In this document: piece by piece, positions 54,961 to 63,716 of the stretch
How the letters are laid out: each line of letters starts with the position of its first letter
How positions within the stretch are numbered: position 1 is the stretch's first letter
NCBI RefSeq assembly: GCF_028736175.1
Contig: NZ_CP117880.1
Coordinates: forward strand, 1,364,001-1,428,000
DNA from: Sphingobacterium oryzagri
GTDB taxonomy: Bacteria; Bacteroidota; Bacteroidia; Sphingobacteriales; Sphingobacteriaceae
Direction: 5' to 3'
Length of the DNA: 64,000 nt
The notes under the pieces: model-generated
Told to the model about the DNA's origin: nothing
Seen by the model: only the letters and a program-made list of their open reading frames with translations
Database searches by the model: none
Translations under genes and position numbers: made by a program

Positions 54961-56202
54961 TTATTTTGCCTCAGCGCGAACGCGATAATTTTTTTTTGCA
55001 AGCTCCTTCCAATCCATTTTTAGATTATCTTTAGTGCTCGTGCCAAAGCCTGCTAAATGCAACCAATAACCATAGGTGCTTGACGGTGCATAATCGACTA
55101 GGTGCTCTTCAAAAAAACTGGCTCCGGCAACGTGGTTGACGTTCAATTCCGCAAGCAGGTAGGCTGCTAAAATTTCCCGATGCTCGTAGGTCAGGTTGCC
55201 TTTGTGAAAAAGATCGTGTAGCAAAGCTTCAATAAGGGGCTCGTTGATTTCCCGATCCTGTAGTGCGCGTAACTTTTCGACAGACGCGGCAATGTCCTTT
55301 TCCGGCTGGTGGTTTTTGAAAAAAATGTTGGGATGCTTTTTCAGCATGAAGCGAAAATAATCCCGCCAAAGTAAGCGTAAGATCAGACGTTCATACTTTT
55401 TTTTGTGTGCAGGCAGATTGTTTTCCTTGATTTTATGGTAGTAAAATGCCGGAGATACCGCGCCATTTGCGATGTAAGGTGATACGAGGTTGTAATCGTC
55501 TACATCGTCATAATCAGGAGCTAATGTTCTGTCGATCACCATCAGGGCTTCATCTTCACCACCTTTTACCACTGTGGAGGCGGTTTCAGCTAAGGCGATG
55601 GCGCTAGCCGTAAAGCCGAGATCCTGTAAAGTAGGTAATGTTGTAGTTTCTAAATGCGGATGGGTGACCATGTTTTGAATAGCCGGAAGCGTTGGCCGTA
55701 CAAAGCTCTCTTTTTCCACTTTCTTTTTGAAAGCGCTAAACGAGTCCGGTATATCTTTGATAGGTATCGGTAAATCTTCTTTGTGGTAAAGCGTATGCCC
55801 GATAAAATGTTTGAGATTTATCTTTTCCTTCCACAACGCGGTTTCCACGAGTTCGGATATCCGCGTTTCTCTTTTTGCCACTTCGCGGTGATGATATACT
55901 TCGGTAACATCGTACTTGGCGCACAGCGTGCTCAGCAATTCTTCTGGTTTTCCCTGAAAAACAAGCAGGTCTGCACCGAGCTGTTGTAGGTTGTCTTTTA
56001 GTTTGGCAACAGTCTCGATCAGAAAATTTGCGCGTAGCACGCCTGTGTTTTGAAAACCCCAGGCATTGGTTTTGAAATACCGTGGGTCAAAGAAATAAAC
56101 AGGAATGACAATATCGCCCTTATGTACTGCTTCAAACAAAATTTCATTGTCATGAATTCGCAGATCATTTCGAAACCATACTAAAATCACCTTTTTCGTC
56201 AT
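54961..56202 (-). CDS. Photolyase/cryptochrome (DASH-like) with atypical C-terminus
   Basis: 413 residues. The N-terminal photolyase domain starts VILVWFRNDLRIHDNEIL. The FAD-binding helical domain shows ERLILRLLWRDYFRFMLKKHPNIFF, LAAYLLAELNVNHVAGASFFEE and HLVDYAPSSTYGYWLHLAGFG, the order seen in CRY-DASH proteins. After GTSTKDNLKMDWKELAKKN the protein ends in YRVRAEAK. The usual final motif with KQ and YDPDG is absent, and I find no continuation in another frame downstream. DASH proteins repair CPDs mainly in single-stranded DNA; whether this one binds FAD normally needs testing. It is a single-gene unit. Confidence 0.85.
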   Translation of the reverse strand: MTKKVILVWFRNDLRIHDNEILFEAVHKGDIVIPVYFFDPRYFKTNAWGFQNTGVLRANFLIETVAKLKDNLQQLGADLLVFQGKPEELLSTLCAKYDVTEVYHHREVAKRETRISELVETALWKEKINLKHFIGHTLYHKEDLPIPIKDIPDSFSAFKKKVEKESFVRPTLPAIQNMVTHPHLETTTLPTLQDLGFTASAIALAETASTVVKGGEDEALMVIDRTLAPDYDDVDDYNLVSPYIANGAVSPAFYYHKIKENNLPAHKKKYERLILRLLWRDYFRFMLKKHPNIFFKNHQPEKDIAASVEKLRALQDREINEPLIEALLHDLFHKGNLTYEHREILAAYLLAELNVNHVAGASFFEEHLVDYAPSSTYGYWLHLAGFGTSTKDNLKMDWKELAKKNYRVRAEAK

Positions 56203-56239
56203 ACAAGAAAATCTATTGCTGGGCTATTTACAAATATCG

Positions 56240-56247
56240 CAAATATA
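56240..56247 (-). promoter_or_regulatory. Promoter element of the photolyase gene
   Basis: Minus-strand TATATTTG fits TAnnTTTG, 38 bp before the ATG at 56202. Confidence 0.45.
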
Positions 56248-56454
56248 ACGTAAAGAATCTGTTTTGTTTAGATTGGGTATAAATATCTGTGGCCTTTGCG
56301 CCTCTTTTTACAAAGCATAGACAAAGCTACGGAGGGGCGCAAGCGCGAGTAGAAATGGTTATTTTGTAACAAATTCCTTTTTTGGCGAACATTACCGGAA
56401 ATACGGTGTTTTGTAATAGAAATTGGAAACTGGATTTTTTTGTGAAGTGAGCTT

Positions 56455-57318
56455 ATGGATATATTAATTAGTGGGCTAAATAATTACGTAGGACGGAGAA
56501 GTGTCAGTTTGATGGGCGATGATAAATTTAATGTATTCGCGATCACCCGAAATATCAGATTGTTTGAAAAAAGAGTCTTCGAACCCGTGCGCGCAAAAAT
56601 TTTCGAAGTCGATCTAATCAAAGGTTCTGCAGGGCTTAACTTGCCTATTCCTACGATTCACGCGGCTTTTTATTTTACGCAGGTGCCCACGCTAAACGAT
56701 ATCGTCAACCTTAATCTGGAATTGCTCTGCCTCCAAAATTTTATCCATATCCTCCAGGAGAGAAAGTGCAATAGGGTGATTTATGTCGCGCGCTTAATGG
56801 ATAAATTATGCATCGAGCCCATTTTGGAATTGCTTAAGGAGTCGCGTATGGATTATACTGTTGTTCTGAAAAACAGTGTTCTGGGGCGGGATTCGTTGAT
56901 TGATCGCGTGTTTAAAAATATTTCCAATCGCAAATTTATTATCTATTCGAAGCGCTATGCTAACCGGTATTTTCAACCGCTCGGCGCGCATGATTTTGTA
57001 CGCTGGCTTAAAAATATGTTGGATATTCCGGCATTTCACTACAAAGTGTTGGAAGTGGGTGGAGCACAGCTTATGTCTTTTATGGCGGTTTTTGATCTGT
57101 ATAAAGAGCTCAAGCTGATCAAAGTGGGGCAGGAAATTGTCAATGTTCCACGTTGGCTGGTCAAATTTATGTATCAACATAAGATGGAAATTAATAGCTC
57201 TGATTACGCCGAATTGAGCCGTGTTATCCAGGCTGACAATCGTGTGGATAACAGCTGGCAAGCCGATATGCCTTTCGAATTTACGCCGATAAGCGAGCTG
57301 TTACGGTCTGATCGCTAG
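56455..57318 (+). CDS. NAD(P)-binding Rossmann-fold protein (atypical SDR/NmrA-like)
   Basis: 287 residues. The beginning MDILISGLNNYVGRRSVSLM fits a Rossmann strand-loop-helix, but the usual GxxGxxG is degenerate (GLNNYVG). Later parts (NRVIYVARLMDKLCIEPILE, MDYTVVLKNSVLGRDSLIDR) resemble NAD-dependent epimerase/NmrA folds with an unusually hydrophobic, Leu/Ile-rich core. No catalytic YxxxK is evident. It may be a redox sensor or a non-catalytic relative. Single gene, followed by a weak 7-bp hairpin at 57392-57411 and then by the ubiD gene on the same strand. Confidence 0.75.
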   Translation: MDILISGLNNYVGRRSVSLMGDDKFNVFAITRNIRLFEKRVFEPVRAKIFEVDLIKGSAGLNLPIPTIHAAFYFTQVPTLNDIVNLNLELLCLQNFIHILQERKCNRVIYVARLMDKLCIEPILELLKESRMDYTVVLKNSVLGRDSLIDRVFKNISNRKFIIYSKRYANRYFQPLGAHDFVRWLKNMLDIPAFHYKVLEVGGAQLMSFMAVFDLYKELKLIKVGQEIVNVPRWLVKFMYQHKMEINSSDYAELSRVIQADNRVDNSWQADMPFEFTPISELLRSDR

Positions 57319-57452
57319 TGTGTAGGTTATTCCTTCGCGCATTTCGCGGAGGTTGTGATGGTGACGTAAACTTCCTGCGTCGCTGAATTTGCGCAAGCTT
57401 ACCTGCTTGCGATAATTCCAAATGCAATTTTTCAAAACCTGACTTATTCTGC

Positions 57453-57460
57453 TATTTTTG
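57453..57460 (+). promoter_or_regulatory. Promoter element of the ubiD-like gene
   Basis: TATTTTTG fits TAnnTTTG, about 20 bp before the ATG. A TTTTTC sequence lies about 19 bp upstream. Confidence 0.45.
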
Positions 57461-57479
57461 TGAAAACGATAACGTTATT

Positions 57480-59318
57480 ATGGGGTATAAAAGTTTGGCC
57501 GAATGTGTGGCTGATTTGGAGAGAAACGGACACTTAGTGCGTATCAAAGAAGAAGTCGATCCTTATTTGGAAATGGCTGCCATACACATGCGCGTGTTTG
57601 ATGTGGAAGGGCCGGCATTGTATTTCGAAAATATAAAAGGTTCTAAGTTTCCGGCGGTGTCCAACTTGTTTGGCACGTTGGATCGATCAAAATTTATGTT
57701 TCGAGACACATTAGACCATGTTAAAAAGTTGGTTGATGTGAAGATGAACCCGATGTCGGTATTAAAAAAGCCGTTTGATTATGCCGGTTCATCCATGGTC
57801 GCTTTGGGTGCTTTACCTTGGAAGAAGAAATCTGGTGCACCGATATTGCATGGGCAAACCTCCATTAGCGCGCTCCCGCAAATCGTGAATTGGCCGATGG
57901 ATGGTGGCGCTTTTGTAACAATGCCACAAGTTTATTCTGAAGATGCGGATAAGCCGGGAATTATGCAGGCCAATTTGGGTATGTACCGCATACAGCTTTC
58001 TGGCAACGAATATCTGCCCGATCAGGAAATCGGATTGCATTATCAGCTGCATCGCGGCATCGGCGTGCATCAAACGAAGGCCAACGCATTGGGGCGTCCA
58101 CTAAAAGTAAGCGTGTTTGTCGGTGGTCCGCCATCACATCCCTTATCTGCCGTTATGCCGCTGCCCGAAGGTTTGTCTGAAATGATTTTTGCTGGTGCGC
58201 TGGGTAATCGACGCTTTCGTTACTTTTACGATGAGGAAGGTTTTTGCATTTCTTCAGATGCTGATTTTGTAATTACCGGCACGGTTTATCCGCAAGAAAA
58301 TAAGCCAGAGGGGCCATTTGGCGACCACATTGGCTATTACAGCTTGACACATCCGTTTCCGCTGATGAAAGTACACCGCGTTTACCATCGCAAAAATCCC
58401 ATTTGGTCGTTTACGGTTGTCGGGCGCCCACCGCAGGAAGATACCAGTTTTGGCGCGTTGATTCATGAAATCACCGGCAGCGCAATTCCGCAGCAAATTA
58501 GCGGATTGAAAGCCGTTCACGCTGTGGATCCGGCAGGTGTGCATCCTTTATTGTTCGCTATCGGTAGTGAGCGTTATACGCCTTATCAGGAAGTGGATCG
58601 CCCGCAGGAAGTGCTCACCATTGCCAACCAGATTTTAGGAACCAACCAGCTCAGTCTGGCGAAATACCTATTCATCGCTGCGCAAGAAGATGATCCTGCA
58701 TTGGATATTCATGATATACCGCTTTTTTTGAGCCATATGTTAGCACGTATCGATTTTACGCGTGATCTACATTTTCTGACCAACACGACTATCGATACGC
58801 TCGATTATACAGGCGACGGTTTAAATGCCGGTTCGAAAGTAACCTTTGCGGCTGTCGGTAAAAAGAAGCGTGAACTGGCGACGGAAATACCTGCCGGGTT
58901 GGATTTGCCGCGTCCGTTTAATCAAGCCAAAATGGCATTGCCGGGCGTATTAGTCGTGGATGGTGCAGCGTTTAGCTCGTATGAAGAAGAGGCAAAGCGA
59001 ATAAATACCTGGGCTTCGGAACTAAAGCACAGATTATCCGATAGCATTCCCTTGATTGTTTTGGTAGATGATGCTGCCTTTGCTGCCGAAACGATTAATA
59101 ATTTTGTTTGGGTGACTTTTACGCGCAGCAATCCGGCTTACGATATCTATGGAGTTGATAGTTTTACGCAATTTAAGCACTGGGGCTGTCGCAGCGCGTT
59201 AATCATTGATGCGCGGAGCAAGCCGCACCATGCGCCGGCATTAATAAAGGATGCTGCTGTTGAAAAGCGTATTGATAGACTGGCCGAAAAGGGCCATTCC
59301 TTGCACGGAATAATATAA
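57480..59318 (+). CDS. UbiD-family prenyl-FMN-dependent decarboxylase
   Basis: 612 residues. Motifs include YFENIKGSKFPAVSNLFGTLDR, the substrate region ANLGMYRIQLSGNEYLPDQEIGLHYQLHRGIGVHQ, PEGPFGDHIGYYS (catalytic acidic residue in EGPFG-D/E, here Asp) and GRPPQEDTSFGALIHEI. UbiD enzymes need prenylated FMN made by UbiX and act on aromatic or unsaturated acids such as ubiquinone, menaquinone or cinnamate-type substrates. No ubiX is visible in the window. At over 600 residues it is longer than E. coli UbiD (about 500), as in other Bacteroidota. It starts MGYKSLAECVADLERNGHLV. Confidence 0.9.
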   Translation: MGYKSLAECVADLERNGHLVRIKEEVDPYLEMAAIHMRVFDVEGPALYFENIKGSKFPAVSNLFGTLDRSKFMFRDTLDHVKKLVDVKMNPMSVLKKPFDYAGSSMVALGALPWKKKSGAPILHGQTSISALPQIVNWPMDGGAFVTMPQVYSEDADKPGIMQANLGMYRIQLSGNEYLPDQEIGLHYQLHRGIGVHQTKANALGRPLKVSVFVGGPPSHPLSAVMPLPEGLSEMIFAGALGNRRFRYFYDEEGFCISSDADFVITGTVYPQENKPEGPFGDHIGYYSLTHPFPLMKVHRVYHRKNPIWSFTVVGRPPQEDTSFGALIHEITGSAIPQQISGLKAVHAVDPAGVHPLLFAIGSERYTPYQEVDRPQEVLTIANQILGTNQLSLAKYLFIAAQEDDPALDIHDIPLFLSHMLARIDFTRDLHFLTNTTIDTLDYTGDGLNAGSKVTFAAVGKKKRELATEIPAGLDLPRPFNQAKMALPGVLVVDGAAFSSYEEEAKRINTWASELKHRLSDSIPLIVLVDDAAFAAETINNFVWVTFTRSNPAYDIYGVDSFTQFKHWGCRSALIIDARSKPHHAPALIKDAAVEKRIDRLAEKGHSLHGII

Positions 59319-59345
59319 AAGATAACTTGCAGGATTACGCTATGT

Positions 59346-59514
59346 AAAAATCCATGAGGCTGTCCCAAAAGCTAATCGATTAACTTCAAAATGCGTCATC
59401 GTAAGTATGACGAAGCCATCTGCATTTTTATTTGATAAGATTGCTTCGTCGTCGTTCCTCCTTCTCGCCAGGACGAAATTTAATCACTTTTTAGACACCA
59501 TCATGGATTTTTTT
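59346..59514. repeat. MITE-like repeat with imperfect terminal inverted repeats
   Basis: A 169-bp segment in the 384-bp gap between ubiD and asnB. Its left end reads AAAAATCCATGAGGCTGTCC; the right end, read on the minus strand, is AAAAATCCATGATGGTGTCT, so the termini are imperfect inverted repeats of about 25 bp. Internally there are hairpins CGTCAT/ATGACG (59394-59412) and GACGAAGC/GCTTCGTC (59409-59450), with a GATTGCTTCGTCGTCGTTCC stretch like dispersed repeats of Bacteroidota. No transposase is present. The remaining part of the gap (59515-59702) holds the asnB promoter region and is AT-rich. Confidence 0.6.
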
Positions 59515-59572
59515 GTGTACACAATCGTTTGTGTTTCGTGTTAACAAAAAGATAATTTGCGTATAGAATTGT

Positions 59573-59580
59573 TAATTTTG
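59573..59580 (+). promoter_or_regulatory. Promoter candidate of asnB
   Basis: TAATTTTG fits TAnnTTTG. A TTTG (59556-59559) is 13 bp upstream, closer than expected. About 120 bp before the asnB ATG, so another start point nearer to the gene is possible. Confidence 0.3.
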
Positions 59581-59702
59581 TGTCTGATTCTTTTTATTAT
59601 TGATAATAAAAAACACAAAAAGTTATGAATTTAATTTTTTAATACTTTTCTTTGTGTAGAAATTATAATTAAACGTAGAGAACAGTATTAAAAATTTATT
59701 TT

Positions 59703-61391
59703 ATGTGTGGAATTGTTGGAGCTTTTGATTTGAAGCCATCCGCTTCGGAGAGCCTTAGACCGCAAGTCTTAGAGATGTCTAAACGCATTAGGCATCGCGG
59801 ACCAGACTGGTCGGGTATTTTTAGCAGTGAAAAAGCGATTTTGGCACACGAACGTCTTGCGATCGTCGATCCAAAATCTGGAAGTCAACCCCTTTTTAGT
59901 CCTGATGGACATGTGGTGTTGGCGGTAAATGGCGAGATATATAATCATCAACAACTACGAAATACATTGCCTGATTACGAATTTGCCACGCTTTCTGACT
60001 CGGAAGTGATTTTGGCGTTGTACCTCGAAAAGGGCGCTTCTTTTATCGAAGATTTAAACGGAATTTTTGGATTCGCTTTGTACGATGGTCGTGATGATTC
60101 CTTCCTCGTGGCACGCGATCATATGGGTATTATCCCGCTTTATTACGGTAAAGACGCTGATGGACAAATTTTTGTTGCATCCGAATTGAAGTCTTTAGAA
60201 GGTTTCTGCGTAGAGATCGATCAGTTTCCTCCGGGACACTACTTGTATAGCAAAGAAGGTGCTGAGCCGAAAAAATGGTATTTGCGCGACTGGGAATCTT
60301 ACGAAACCGTGAAAGATAACGAAACGGATATCGCAAAGCTGCGTACGGCACTGGAAGATGCGGTGCAACGCCAGTTGATGTCTGATGTGCCTTATGGCGT
60401 ATTGCTGTCGGGTGGTTTGGATTCTTCTGTGATTGCTGCCGTTACCAAAAAGTTTAACGCTAAACGTATCGAAACAGGCGGTACAGAAGAAGCTTGGTAT
60501 CCACAATTACACTCGTTTGCTGTTGGGTTAGAAGGTGCACCAGATTTGATTGCTGCACAAAAAGCGGCTGATCATATCGGGACGATTCACCACGAGATTA
60601 ATTTCACCATCCAGGAAGGTCTTGATGCCATTCGCGATGTGATTTATCACTTGGAAACTTATGATGTTACGACGATCAGAGCATCGACGCCCATGTATTT
60701 GCTAGCGCGTGTTATCAAATCTATGGGAATAAAAATGGTGCTTTCTGGCGAGGGTTCTGATGAATTATTTGGCGGCTATCTTTATTTCCATAAAGCGCCG
60801 AATGCGCAGGAGTTTCATGAGGAAACCGTGCGCAAGCTGAAGAAATTGTATTTATACGATTGTTTGCGTGCAAACAAATCGTTGGCAGCTTGGGGTGTAG
60901 AAGGGCGTGTGCCATTCTTAGATAAAGAGTTTATGGATGTGGCCATGTCAATCAACCCGGCGGATAAGATGATTAAGGACGGACGTATGGAGAAATGGGT
61001 GGTTCGTAAAGCATTTGAAGATTATCTTCCGGAAAGTATTGCATGGCGTCAAAAGGAGCAATTCTCTGACGGAGTAGGGTATAGCTGGATTGATACATTG
61101 AAAGCGCAGGCAGAAAGCAAAGTGTCTGATGTGGAGTTTGAAACGGCTGCTATTCGTTATCCGGTGAATACGCCAAAAAATAAAGAAGAGTTTTTGTACC
61201 GTACGATTTTCGAATCTCATTTTCCTTCGGAAGCTGCGGCGAAAACCGTGCCTTCGGTCAAATCGGTAGCTTGTAGTACGCCAGAAGCGCTTGCTTGGGA
61301 TGCTTCTTTTCAAAATCTTAACGATCCTTCCGGACGCGCCGTGGCTAGCGTGCACAACGAGAGTTATGTCAAAGCAACGGAAATTGCGTAA
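59703..61391 (+). CDS. asnB: Asparagine synthase (glutamine-hydrolysing)
   Basis: 562 residues, similar to E. coli AsnB. MCGIVGAFDLKPSAS gives the N-terminal nucleophile Cys2 (the initiator Met must be removed). The glutaminase domain has RHRGPDWSG, SHERLAIVDP-like HERLAIVDPKSGSQPL and NGEIYNH. The synthetase domain has the PP-loop LLSGGLDSSVIAAV and LSGEGSDELFGGYLYFHKAP. It makes asparagine from aspartate, glutamine and ATP. It starts at the ATG before CGIVG, which must be the start because Cys2 is catalytic. A strong terminator follows. Confidence 0.97.
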   Translation: MCGIVGAFDLKPSASESLRPQVLEMSKRIRHRGPDWSGIFSSEKAILAHERLAIVDPKSGSQPLFSPDGHVVLAVNGEIYNHQQLRNTLPDYEFATLSDSEVILALYLEKGASFIEDLNGIFGFALYDGRDDSFLVARDHMGIIPLYYGKDADGQIFVASELKSLEGFCVEIDQFPPGHYLYSKEGAEPKKWYLRDWESYETVKDNETDIAKLRTALEDAVQRQLMSDVPYGVLLSGGLDSSVIAAVTKKFNAKRIETGGTEEAWYPQLHSFAVGLEGAPDLIAAQKAADHIGTIHHEINFTIQEGLDAIRDVIYHLETYDVTTIRASTPMYLLARVIKSMGIKMVLSGEGSDELFGGYLYFHKAPNAQEFHEETVRKLKKLYLYDCLRANKSLAAWGVEGRVPFLDKEFMDVAMSINPADKMIKDGRMEKWVVRKAFEDYLPESIAWRQKEQFSDGVGYSWIDTLKAQAESKVSDVEFETAAIRYPVNTPKNKEEFLYRTIFESHFPSEAAAKTVPSVKSVACSTPEALAWDASFQNLNDPSGRAVASVHNESYVKATEIA

Positions 61392-61419
61392 GTAAGCTAT
61401 TTCTTTTAGGTATGTTTGT

Positions 61420-61456
61420 AAGCGAGCCGATCTTGACCGATCGGCTCGCTTCTTTT
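61420..61456. terminator. Terminator between asnB and the DPP-IV gene
   Basis: Perfect 13-bp stem AAGCGAGCCGATC (61420-61432) with GATCGGCTCGCTT (61439-61451), loop TTGACC, followed by CTTTTT. It lies 28 bp after the asnB stop and just before the stop of the convergent peptidase gene. Confidence 0.9.
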
Positions 61457-61461
61457 TGTCT

Positions 61462-63639
61462 TTATTTTTTTAAGTGCAGATCAAAATACTTCGCAATCTT
61501 GTCATACATATGTATGCGGTCTTTTCCCATGACATTGTGCTCATGCGTTGGATAAAGGAAGTAATCGACTTGTTTGCCGGCTTTGATGCAGGCTTCGATA
61601 AATTCCATGCTATGTTGTTGAACAACCACCGGGTCTTGCGCGCCGTGAATGATCAATAAATTGCCCGCTAGCTGCTTTGCTTTATCAAGCAAGCCGGCTT
61701 TTTGATAACCTTCCGGGTTTTCCTGCGGGGTATCCATATAGCGCTCGCCATACATCACCTCGTAATATTTCCAATCGATCACCGGTCCGCCTGCTACAGC
61801 GGTTTGGAAAATGCCGGGATGTTGCACCATAAAAGAAGTGGTCATGAAGCCGCCAAAGCTCCAGCCAAATATTCCCATGCGTGATTGGTCTACAAAGCTT
61901 TTTGATTTTAGGAAGTCGATGCCCTTTAGTTGGTCGGCCATTTCTGCTTGTCCAAGTTGGCGGTGCGTTATCCGAGTAAAATCGCGTCCTCGCGCATCAG
62001 ACCCTCTGTTGTCCATCGTGAAAACAATATAGCCTTGTTGCGCCATGTACAGATCGAAGTAACCAGCGCCATAAAGCCATTTGTTTTGCACCAACTGTGC
62101 ATGAGAACCGCCGTAAAGGTAAACCATGACGGGGTATTTTTTTGTTCCGTCAAAATTTGCCGGGTAAATAATGCGTCCGTTCAGCGGTGTTTGTCCATCT
62201 GCCGAAACCAGCGAAACGGCTTCAATCTTGGGAAGTGAAATCTTCCCTTCAAACGGGTTGGTCGCGCGGATAATTTCCAGCGGTTTGCCGCCTTTTACAG
62301 CATAAACGTCTACGTTGTTTGCGGTGTTTAGGTTCGAAAATTGATCGAGTACATAGTTTCCGTTGGCGCTTAAGCTCGCTCGGTGCGTGCCCGATTTGTT
62401 TGTAAGCTGCTGCGTTTTTCCAGTAGCTATCGCTACTTCAAAAAGCTGGCGATCGAGTCCTTTATTTGTAATGCCGGTGTAGATCACTTTTTTGCCATCT
62501 GAAGAGAATCCTTGTACATCTTCAACGATCACATCTTCGTAACCGAGCGAGCGCAATAGCTTTCCGCTAACATCATACAAATACAATTGGTTGAAACCAT
62601 CCTTATCGGTTTGGTATAAAAACTGGTCGGGTTTGTTTGGTAAAAAGGTGAGCGCATGCAATGGCTCTACCCAAGATTCCGATTTTTCTTCAAACAGTGT
62701 TTGGATAAAGTGGCCATCGGTCGCGTCGTATTTGTTTACTTTTAAGTGGTTTTGTTCGCGATTAAGAATACCTACATAAATGTATTTGCTTGACGGATCC
62801 CAAGTGCAGATGGTCAAATACTGCTCTTTGGGTTCGCCCGTTTGCAAAGTAATGTGGCTGCTTGTTTTGCTGTCGTATACCCGCAATGTGACTTCTTCGC
62901 TCTTCATACCGGCCATCGGATAGCGTATGTCTTTAGTAGCTGCTACGCGTTTGTCCCATTGGATTAACGGATAGTTGCTCACCATCGATTCATCTTTGCG
63001 GTAATAAAGTAATTTTTCATTGTCGGGACTCCACCACATGCCTTTGCTGATGCCGAACTCTTGCCGGTGGGTGTAATCGCTACCGTTTACGATTCCAGCT
63101 AGACTATCTTGCGTTACTATTGTGCGCTTGCCTTCTTTCGAGCTGATTTCAATATTGTTGTCTACCAAATAAGCAACCTTGCTGTAATCGGTTGTGCTGG
63201 TAGCTTGCGCGCCATCGGCTGGTGATTTTGTCAAAATTTGCGCTTGTTTCGTCTTCACCGCGTAGCGGATCGTGTATTTCCAGCTGTCGGCTTCGTAAGC
63301 AAACGCAATGTGATCTTTATCTGCCCAGCTGTAGTCTAACGGAAAGTAGGATAATTTGACCGATTCGTTGCTGTTTAAGACCGACTGTAGTGCGGTGCTG
63401 ATGTCTTCTATGGTGGCGATGTCGCGGCTTTGCCAACTGGATTGCGCATCGCGCAAGGTGAGTTTTTGATAGGATGCATCCAACGTTGAAAATGCATCGG
63501 TCTGCGGCAGCCATTGCGGCAGGACAAGGCTTTGCGGGGCAAATTGGCGCGGGCCATATACTGTTTCTTCGATGGTAAAATTACGTTGGCCGTAAGCCAA
63601 CGAAGATCCGAACAAGAACAGGATAAGTAGTTTCTTCAT
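61462..63639 (-). CDS. S9-family dipeptidyl peptidase IV-like enzyme
   Basis: About 725 residues from ATG 63639 (MKKLLILFLFGSSLAYGQ, signal peptide). An in-frame ATG four codons upstream is less likely. The N-terminal beta-propeller (about residues 80-480) holds WSPDNEKLLYYRKDES and VEPLHALTFLPNKPDQFLYQT. The C-terminal alpha/beta hydrolase has the catalytic Ser in GWSFGGFMTTSFM, Asp in HGAQDPVVVQQHS and His in YPTHEHNVMGKDR. It is probably a periplasmic peptidase that removes X-Pro or similar dipeptides. It is divergent from nothing nearby and ends at a terminator shared with asnB. Confidence 0.95.
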   Translation of the reverse strand: MKKLLILFLFGSSLAYGQRNFTIEETVYGPRQFAPQSLVLPQWLPQTDAFSTLDASYQKLTLRDAQSSWQSRDIATIEDISTALQSVLNSNESVKLSYFPLDYSWADKDHIAFAYEADSWKYTIRYAVKTKQAQILTKSPADGAQATSTTDYSKVAYLVDNNIEISSKEGKRTIVTQDSLAGIVNGSDYTHRQEFGISKGMWWSPDNEKLLYYRKDESMVSNYPLIQWDKRVAATKDIRYPMAGMKSEEVTLRVYDSKTSSHITLQTGEPKEQYLTICTWDPSSKYIYVGILNREQNHLKVNKYDATDGHFIQTLFEEKSESWVEPLHALTFLPNKPDQFLYQTDKDGFNQLYLYDVSGKLLRSLGYEDVIVEDVQGFSSDGKKVIYTGITNKGLDRQLFEVAIATGKTQQLTNKSGTHRASLSANGNYVLDQFSNLNTANNVDVYAVKGGKPLEIIRATNPFEGKISLPKIEAVSLVSADGQTPLNGRIIYPANFDGTKKYPVMVYLYGGSHAQLVQNKWLYGAGYFDLYMAQQGYIVFTMDNRGSDARGRDFTRITHRQLGQAEMADQLKGIDFLKSKSFVDQSRMGIFGWSFGGFMTTSFMVQHPGIFQTAVAGGPVIDWKYYEVMYGERYMDTPQENPEGYQKAGLLDKAKQLAGNLLIIHGAQDPVVVQQHSMEFIEACIKAGKQVDYFLYPTHEHNVMGKDRIHMYDKIAKYFDLHLKK

Positions 63640-63716
63640 TTTACTAATCATTTAACGGCTGCTAAATTAGGAAAATGAACGTTAAACTAAAATTGATCCT
63701 GTTCGGTACAAGAATT

